Shown: positions 58,884 to 64,000 of the stretch, in pieces
Layout: each line of letters opens with the position of its first letter
Numbering within the stretch: position 1 is the first letter of the stretch
Translations under genes and position numbers: made by a program
Assembly (NCBI GenBank): GCA_038131595.1
Contig: JAYPPR010000008.1
Location: 1-64,000, forward strand
Direction: 5' to 3'
DNA from: UBA9926 sp038131595
GTDB taxonomy: Bacteria > Pseudomonadota > Gammaproteobacteria > Pseudomonadales > Azotimanducaceae
DNA length: 64,000 nt
Notes under the pieces: generated by a model
Told to the model about the DNA's origin: nothing
Seen by the model: the letters and a program-made list of their open reading frames with translations, nothing else
The model's database searches: none

Positions 58884-59252
58884 CTATTGAGCCGCCACCG
58901 GCAGACATGCTCGTCGCTTAATGAACAGATACACAAACGCTACTGCAAGAAGTCCGTGTCCAACCACACCGGGAGGCATAGAAATCATAAGGCAGGCGAT
59001 CACCATGCAAACATGGAACGTTGAGAGAAGACCCAGTCCCATAGCTAAACTTGACTCGTTGTCGCCGTACTTTCTGAACCAGAAAATGCTTAGCGCAGCA
59101 GCGAGAGCTGCGAATCCGTAAAGAACCAATCCACCGTGAGTAGTAGGGTCGAAGTCATCTAATCGCCTGGGCAGAGTAATTAATCTGAGCGACGTCAGCC
59201 CCTCCACAAATAAATTAAACCCCAACGCTGTAAACAGTGCTTTTCTCATCAT
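58884..59252 (-). CDS. Small four-helix membrane protein
   Basis: A protein of about 122 residues with four hydrophobic segments and short loops. I do not recognise the family; it resembles uncharacterised DUF4345-like or acyl-chain-related membrane proteins. An AGGAG ribosome-binding site sits just before the ATG-ATG pair at 59252/59249, so the longer frame from 59309 is rejected. Its promoter region lacks a clear Crp/Fnr site. Confidence 0.6.
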   Translation of the reverse strand: MMRKALFTALGFNLFVEGLTSLRLITLPRRLDDFDPTTHGGLVLYGFAALAAALSIFWFRKYGDNESSLAMGLGLLSTFHVCMVIACLMISMPPGVVGHGLLAVAFVYLFIKRRACLPVAAQ

Positions 59253-59309
59253 TCTTCTCCTGCTGCTACTCCGTTCATCACGGAGATTGGTTTCTAGTCT
59301 TATGGACAA

Positions 59310-59628
59310 GGTGCGCTAATCGTCAGCGCCTTGATAACGGCAGCTTGAGTGGCGGGAAATTCCACCGTTTTCAACTATCCCTTGCTTGACCCATCCTAGA
59401 AGAAAGGAAGTGTTCTTTACGTAAAGAATTCTTAAGACGGTTGGTTTGATTCCTGGACTGCAGCGACATGATCGTGAAGTTTGGAACGATGCATACGCTT
59501 CTGAGGCACCTTCCTCAGACTGCGGTGAGGTAAGTCTGATATGTCGTTAAGTCACCTTTCAGCGAGGTGACGGGAAGGTGACAAAACCTGGTCGCAGCCC
59601 TTCTGCCTCGCTATCTACCAACCAACCT
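59310..59628. other. Intergenic region before the thioesterase promoter
   Basis: No gene is seen. A 7-bp inverted repeat GTCACCT/AGGTGAC lies at 59551-59571, but its arms are spaced differently from the regulon palindrome, so it may be a decoy or a terminator-like hairpin. Confidence 0.4.
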
Positions 59629-59672
59629 TGTCAGCCAGATGACAGGTTGGCCGGATTTTTTTCTGGCAATGT
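59629..59672 (+). promoter_or_regulatory. Crp/Fnr-type promoter of the thioesterase-like gene
   Basis: Operator TGTCAGCCAGATGACA at 59629-59644, a 19-nt spacer, then TGG-CAATGT (59664-59672). The operator lies within a larger inverted repeat (CCAACC ... GGTTGG). Geometry is identical to the other sites. Confidence 0.75.
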
Positions 59673-59706
59673 GGCGGCCGGAATCATATTCGTAGCGGTC
59701 ACGTCG

Positions 59707-60531
59707 ATGAAGAATAAGGAAAAACAATTTCTCTATGCACTTGAGGGCGCGAACACCTACCGACCGACCCCGCACGCCCGAAGCCCATGGTCGGAGACGA
59801 TGCAACACGGTGGCCCGGTAATGGGGCTCTTCGGTCGTGAAATCGAAAAAGCTGCTGTCCAGACCGATATGCACGTGGCCCGGCTGACCATGGACCTGTT
59901 CAAGGCTGTACCTATGGCAACCTTAGTGGCTGAAACCCAATTCGAGCGCCTAGGCAAGCGTATCGCCGCCATTACGAGCACACTGCGACCTGTAAACGGA
60001 GAGGCGCCCGTAGCGCGCGCGAGCGGTTTGCTGCTTCGCACTCGGCAATACGATAGTCCCTACAGGGGAAACTCCGAGTACCCTCTGCCCTACGCCACTA
60101 GGGAGACGGCTCGAGGGAAAGAGAACAGCAAGCCGCCTATTTTCTTTCACGAGCGGCTCGATACTCGACCCGGCGTCGACGATACGGGACGGTATGTCTG
60201 GATGAGAATGGAGCTAGGCCTAGTTGCCGGTGAGCCCACCTCACCATTCCAAATGGCGGTAGCTATGATGGACATGACGCTAGGCTCAGGGTTACGGATG
60301 GAAGCAGCGCGAAAAAAAGCATTGGCTTTAGGTGATCATGCTATCCCCGCTCTAAGCATCAACGTCGATTCGACTTCGTATTGGGAGCGTCCATTCACCG
60401 GCGAGTGGTTGGGCATGCGGCCGTCCGTAATTAGTCAGAAGGATGGGATTACGACCGTCTCGAACATCTTATATAGCAGGTCAGGCCGAGTTGGCACCGC
60501 CGTGGCCAGCGGGCTCATCCAGACTATTTAA
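59707..60531 (+). CDS. Thioesterase-like (4HBT/TesB-like) protein
   Basis: A 274-residue protein with two hot-dog-like halves. The start MKNKEKQFLYALEGANTYRP, the HGGPVMGLFGREIE helix (as in TesB-type acyl-CoA thioesterases) and a late ALSINVDSTSYWERPFTGEW segment fit the thioesterase-like PF13622 group. It would hydrolyse or bind acyl-CoA esters. The open frame extends upstream to 59578, but the predicted promoter (59629-59672) lies inside that extension, so the ATG at 59707 is the start. Confidence 0.75.
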   Translation: MKNKEKQFLYALEGANTYRPTPHARSPWSETMQHGGPVMGLFGREIEKAAVQTDMHVARLTMDLFKAVPMATLVAETQFERLGKRIAAITSTLRPVNGEAPVARASGLLLRTRQYDSPYRGNSEYPLPYATRETARGKENSKPPIFFHERLDTRPGVDDTGRYVWMRMELGLVAGEPTSPFQMAVAMMDMTLGSGLRMEAARKKALALGDHAIPALSINVDSTSYWERPFTGEWLGMRPSVISQKDGITTVSNILYSRSGRVGTAVASGLIQTI

Positions 60532-60718
60532 GAACTCCGCGACCGTTAAAGCCAAGAAACAAGGGCGAAAGTTTCCTCGCAGCGCAACCGAGACAGACTT
60601 AAAAATCGCGCAATCTCACTTGTACATCCTGGTGGAAGCGGTGTGGTAAGTAGCGGCTAAAAAGACTAAACGCTTACGGTATAAAACTTCCTCTTACTCT
60701 CGGCAGCCCAAAATCTCC
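60532..60718. other. Intergenic region after the thioesterase gene
   Basis: No gene is supported between 60532 and the operator at 60719. The short open frame crossing the stop codon has no family features. Confidence 0.4.
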
Positions 60719-60762
60719 TGTCAGTTAGGTGACACGTGAATCACTAACCTCTCTGGCATAGT
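60719..60762 (+). promoter_or_regulatory. Crp/Fnr-type promoter of the acyl-CoA dehydrogenase pair
   Basis: Operator TGTCAGTTAGGTGACA at 60719-60734, a 19-nt spacer, then TGG-CATAGT (60754-60762). Arms are perfect and the centre is imperfect. The spacer matches that of the TonB receptor promoter at about 12 of 19 positions. Confidence 0.78.
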
Positions 60763-60843
60763 GACGCTCTCATATAAGAAGGCTCGACTTGAACCTGATG
60801 ATTTTCCCGATCAGAGATTACTTTATGTTGCAAGGAGGTCTTG

Positions 60844-62034
60844 ATGTCGCTTGAAACATTTCGAGAAAAAACGAGGGCATGGCTCGAAGAGAACTGCCCG
60901 ACATCCATGAGGGAGCCGGCTGCGGAAGATCAGATTATTGGTGGTGGCAAGCGCCAGGAATATGAACCCGACCAGAAACTGTGGCTTGATCGTATGGCGG
61001 CCCGCGGCTGGACCGCACCAATGTGGCCAACTGAATATGGAGGCGGTGGCCTCTCCAAGCAGGAATTCCTTGTACTCCAGGAAGAAATGGGGCGCATTAA
61101 CGCCCGTGCACCCATTGCTGGAATGGGGTTTTCAATGATTGGACCCACCCTGCTTGATTACGGTACCGAAGAACAAAAACTCAGGCATCTTCCCAAGATT
61201 GTTTCCGGAGAAATCCGCTGGTGCCAGGGGTACAGTGAGCCAGGGGCAGGTTCTGATCTTGCGAGCCTTCAGACAAAATGTGAGGACAAAGGCGATCACT
61301 TCGTTGTCAACGGACAGAAAATCTGGACATCGGGGGCACAGTACGCCGACTGGATATTCACGCTGGTGCGCACTGAACCGCAGGCCCCCAAACACGAAGG
61401 TATCAGCTTTGTCCTGATCGATATGGAACAGCCCGGTGTGACCGTCAAACCCATCAAGCTGATATCAGGGTACTCGCCATTCTGCGAAACCTTCTTCGAT
61501 GACGCCAGGTGCGAGAAAGACAATCTTGTTGGTGAACTGAACCGTGGCTGGACTGTCGGCAAGCGGCTGCTTCAGCACGAACGCAGCTCAATTTCAGGCT
61601 TAAACTCAGGCGGTCGTCGCGGCGGCAGTATACTCGGTCGATTGCCCGACATCGGCAAGGAATATCTAGGTACGGTCGATGGCAAAATGGCGGATCCGGC
61701 ACTTCGGGATGACGTGATTAAGAGCCAGATGGACAGCCGCTGTTTCGGATTGACCCAACGCAGAGCCATGGCGGAAAGCGAGACAGGCGGCACGCCCACC
61801 TTCCTAACGTCAATGTTTAAGTACTACGGCTCGGAAGTCGGTAACCGCCGACTTGAAATACAGCTGGAGCTGATGGGCACACAGTCCCTTGGCTGGGAAG
61901 GCGATACCTTCACCGATTTCGAGAAGACCCTGACGCGCGCATGGTTGCGGTCCAAAGCCAGCACCATCGCGGGAGGGAGCTCGGAAATTCAACTGAATAT
62001 TATTGCGAAACGGGTCCTTGGGTTACCCGACTAA
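60844..62034 (+). CDS. Acyl-CoA dehydrogenase, subunit 1
   Basis: A 396-residue flavoprotein with the acyl-CoA dehydrogenase fold: an N-terminal helical domain, FAD/substrate beta domain (YSEPGAGSDLASLQ, KIWTSGAQYADW) and a C-terminal helical domain ending TIAGGSSEIQLNIIAKRVLG. The segment LLQHERSS holds a plausible catalytic Glu region. It starts at the ATG 60844 after AAGGAGG; the TTG one codon upstream is rejected. It is followed after 21 nt by a second acyl-CoA dehydrogenase, a pairing typical of heteromeric enzymes that oxidise bulky acyl-CoAs such as steroid side chains. Confidence 0.92.
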   Translation: MSLETFREKTRAWLEENCPTSMREPAAEDQIIGGGKRQEYEPDQKLWLDRMAARGWTAPMWPTEYGGGGLSKQEFLVLQEEMGRINARAPIAGMGFSMIGPTLLDYGTEEQKLRHLPKIVSGEIRWCQGYSEPGAGSDLASLQTKCEDKGDHFVVNGQKIWTSGAQYADWIFTLVRTEPQAPKHEGISFVLIDMEQPGVTVKPIKLISGYSPFCETFFDDARCEKDNLVGELNRGWTVGKRLLQHERSSISGLNSGGRRGGSILGRLPDIGKEYLGTVDGKMADPALRDDVIKSQMDSRCFGLTQRRAMAESETGGTPTFLTSMFKYYGSEVGNRRLEIQLELMGTQSLGWEGDTFTDFEKTLTRAWLRSKASTIAGGSSEIQLNIIAKRVLGLPD

Positions 62035-62055
62035 CACGTTACGGAACCAGAAAAA

Positions 62056-63186
62056 ATGCCACTGGTATTAAATGAAGAGCAGAACATGCTCAAGGATGCG
62101 GCCAAAGACTTTTGTACCAACAACACGCATATCAGTCAGCTGCGCAAGTTGCGTGATGACAAAGACGAATCAGGGTTTGATCGGGATACCTGGCAGCAGA
62201 TGGTTGAACTTGGCTGGGCTGGCATCACGATTCCTGAGGAGTTTGGTGGCCTTGGATTTGGCTACATGGGTATGGGGATTGTGATGGAAGAATGCGGCCG
62301 CACGCTTGCCGCATCTCCGCTCTTTGCGACAGCCGTCCTTGGTGCAAACGCGATTCTGCATGGCGGCAGCCAGGAACAGAAATCTGAATTACTGGGGCAG
62401 ATTGCAAGTGGCGAGCTGTTGCTCGCACTTGCTATGGAAGAAGGACCGCATCACAGCCCCTACGGCAGTGCAACCAGGGCGGAGAAATCTGGTGGAGGTT
62501 ACTCGGTAACTGGCAGCAAGAATTTTGTGCTCGATGGACATGTCGCTGACAAGCTGGTTGTGGTCGCTCGAACGAGCGGTAATTCCGGCGAAAGGGAAGG
62601 ACTTACCCTAGTCCTCGTAGACCGCACCGCTGATGGTGTCCTGGTTACCCGAACTGTCATGGCTGACAGTCGCAACGCCGCGAACATCGAATTCAATGGA
62701 GCAAAAGGTCAACTAATTGGCCAAGAGGGTAAAGGCTCAGATGTTCTGGACAGAGTACTGGACGCCGGTCGTATCCTTCTCGCAGCAGAAATGCTAGGTG
62801 GTATCCAAGAATGCTTTGAGCGCACGATTGAATATCTCAAAACTCGGGAACAGTTCGGTGTGCCTATAGGTTCATTCCAGGCCCTGAAGCATCGAGCGGC
62901 GCAGATGTTCTGTGAGGTTGAACTTTCAAAGTCTGCCGTCCTAGAGGCTCTGTCAGCGCTGGACGAGGATTCAGACCAGGTAGCTGAGCTAGCCTGCCTC
63001 GCAAAGGCGCGATTGAACGACACCTACAATCTTGTCAGCAACGAAGGCGTCCAGATGCACGGCGGTATCGGTATGACTGACGAATACGAGATCGGATTCT
63101 TCATGAAGCGGTCACGTGTCTGCGAGCATTCCCTTGGAAACTCAGCTTTTCTGCGTGACCGGTATGGCGTGATTCAAGGTTACTGA
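62056..63186 (+). CDS. Acyl-CoA dehydrogenase, subunit 2
   Basis: A 376-residue partner. The N-terminal domain contains WAGITIPEEFGGLG; the middle domain is shortened and Gly/Ser-rich (EEGPHHSPYGSAT). The C-terminal domain has KTREQFGVPIGSFQALKHRAAQM (FAD contacts) and MHGGIGMTDEYEIG. It lacks the GAGSD-type loop of its neighbour, as in the asymmetric alpha2-beta2 dehydrogenases where only part of each FAD site is kept in each chain. Co-transcribed with 60844-62034. Confidence 0.9.
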   Translation: MPLVLNEEQNMLKDAAKDFCTNNTHISQLRKLRDDKDESGFDRDTWQQMVELGWAGITIPEEFGGLGFGYMGMGIVMEECGRTLAASPLFATAVLGANAILHGGSQEQKSELLGQIASGELLLALAMEEGPHHSPYGSATRAEKSGGGYSVTGSKNFVLDGHVADKLVVVARTSGNSGEREGLTLVLVDRTADGVLVTRTVMADSRNAANIEFNGAKGQLIGQEGKGSDVLDRVLDAGRILLAAEMLGGIQECFERTIEYLKTREQFGVPIGSFQALKHRAAQMFCEVELSKSAVLEALSALDEDSDQVAELACLAKARLNDTYNLVSNEGVQMHGGIGMTDEYEIGFFMKRSRVCEHSLGNSAFLRDRYGVIQGY

Positions 63187-63334
63187 CCGTAACAGGCGCT
63201 GGTTCGGACGAAACATCTGTTTGGAGATGATCCTGAAGTCCCGTCAACAGTTGTTCGACGTAATTTCATTCGCCCACTACCGGCTTAGGCACTAATGATG
63301 ACAGCCGCTAATAAATCTTAATTTAGGAACGACG

Positions 63335-64000
63335 ATGAACGACTTTCGAAAGTATTACTTCGCTTTAACTCTGGTTAGCGCCACGCTGATCGGTTGCAGT
63401 GGCGGTGGAGGTAGTAGCGGTGGAGATAGTGGCGGTGGAGATGATGGAACAGCCACTCCCCCGGCTGCCATGCCCGCCGTCAATGCTGGGGATGATCAAA
63501 ATGTTATTGAAGATGAGGTGGTCAGCCTCAGAGCTGCTGCCTCAGGGTTTACCGGTAACCCATCAATCACCTACAACTGGCGCAGAGTCGACGGCCCCTA
63601 CATGATTTTTAGCGACTCGAGTGTTGCTAATCCTCAGTTTGTAGCACCAGATGTAGCATCAGAGCAGCAGGTGAGTCTGGAGGTTACTGCCAGCGATGGC
63701 ACAACCACCGTCACGGACACTCTGGTGGTCACAATTGCGCCAGGGGACGAGTCACCGCTGACCAATGCCACATTTAATGGTGAATTATCCGGCGCCGACT
63801 ACTGGGATGCTGAGCCAAAGATCCTCTCCGCAGGCATGGGATTCGACAACATCATTGGTGTTAACGAGATTTCTGAAGGAGCAGCACTAGAGGCCGGCGG
63901 GGCCTGGTATGGGTCGGTGGTGTGCACTAGCGGTCAAGAACCCTCAGATTCCAATCGAACCAGCATGGCCCCCGCAGATGGAGTAAGGAATGTCGCCAAA
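63335..64000 (+). CDS. Lipoprotein with Gly/Ser linker and PKD/Ig-like domain (cut at window end)
   Basis: An open frame of 222 codons runs to the window end without a stop. The signal ends in LIGC (lipobox, Cys-21), followed by a low-complexity Gly/Ser/Asp linker and an Ig/PKD-like domain (VNAGDDQNVIEDEVVSLRA, ITYNWRRVDGP, LEVTASDGTTTVTDTLVV). The next part (LSGADYWDAEPKILSAGMGFD) is unassigned. It is probably an outer-membrane surface lipoprotein. No Crp/Fnr-type site was seen upstream. Confidence 0.7.
   Translation, partial: MNDFRKYYFALTLVSATLIGCSGGGGSSGGDSGGGDDGTATPPAAMPAVNAGDDQNVIEDEVVSLRAAASGFTGNPSITYNWRRVDGPYMIFSDSSVANPQFVAPDVASEQQVSLEVTASDGTTTVTDTLVVTIAPGDESPLTNATFNGELSGADYWDAEPKILSAGMGFDNIIGVNEISEGAALEAGGAWYGSVVCTSGQEPSDSNRTSMAPADGVRNVAK

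Noticed and set aside
59551..59571. A GTCACCT/AGGTGAC inverted repeat as a fifth Crp/Fnr-type operator
   Set aside because: Its arm spacing differs from TGTCA-N6-TGACA and there is no TG-N-hexamer at 19 nt in either direction towards a gene.
1..64000. CRISPR arrays, insertion sequences, rRNA genes and integrases
   Set aside because: No regularly spaced repeats, transposase or integrase motifs or rRNA segments were seen in the window.

Overview
The window looks like a chromosome segment of a free-living, probably marine, gammaproteobacterium. The basis is an MSHA-type type IV pilus locus, Na+-pumping oxaloacetate decarboxylase (oadGAB), a SurE nucleotidase, CCA-encoding tRNAs, TonB-dependent uptake and many acyl-CoA enzymes. 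A Cellvibrionales/Halieaceae-like host is my guess from gene content, not something the sequence proves.

Region 1 (1-6.0 kb) is ordinary core or flexible chromosome: tRNA-Arg(CCT), an MFS transporter, a secreted GIN-domain protein, a VOC protein, an SDR dehydrogenase, a split YeeE/YedE transporter pair, a small lipoprotein and surE. Region 2 (6.2-20.1 kb) is the MSHA pilus locus. On the minus strand it reads mshI, a PilN-like gene, J, K, L, N, E, G, A, C, D, O, P; an mshQ-like gene lies convergent on the plus strand. Almost every gene there is broken by one or more single-base frameshifts, yet the protein continues in another frame and the tight stop/start overlaps survive. That means either dense sequencing indels or very recent decay. 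Region 3 (21-34.5 kb) is metabolic: an alpha/beta hydrolase, an LLM-class oxidoreductase, DUF3501 plus rubrerythrin, a D-amino-acid aminotransferase-like enzyme, an enoyl-CoA hydratase, a single-chain biotin-dependent acyl-CoA carboxylase, an aldehyde dehydrogenase and oadGAB.

Region 4 (34.9-64 kb) starts directly after a tRNA-Ser(GCT) gene and has a different character. It looks more AT-rich by eye, has no frameshifts that I can see, and is full of catabolic, periplasmic and regulatory genes. It reads as a genomic island with two regulated modules. Module A (35-44 kb) has an AraC-family regulator, a DJ-1/PfpI-like protein, a Baeyer-Villiger-type monooxygenase, a DUF3604 protein, a DUF1254 protein and a second flavoprotein. 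Three of its promoters share a 14-bp operator half (GTCCGWAWATGATA) exactly 22 nt upstream of a good -10 box, each with a distant inverted copy. Module B (45-63 kb) has a two-component system, a second DUF3604 lipoprotein, a haloalkane-dehalogenase-like hydrolase, a Spy/CpxP-like protein, a haem-motif beta-propeller protein, a Crp/Fnr-family regulator, a calcium-repeat secreted protein, a TonB-dependent receptor, a thioesterase-like protein and two acyl-CoA dehydrogenases. Five of its promoters share a TGTCA-N6-TGACA palindrome followed, after exactly 19 nt, by an extended -10 (TGN).

Taken together, the island looks like a coordinated system for taking up an organic substrate through the outer membrane, modifying it in the periplasm (DUF3604, DUF1254, dehalogenase-like, haem-propeller proteins) and oxidising it through Baeyer-Villiger and acyl-CoA chemistry. 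The substrate cannot be read from the sequence.
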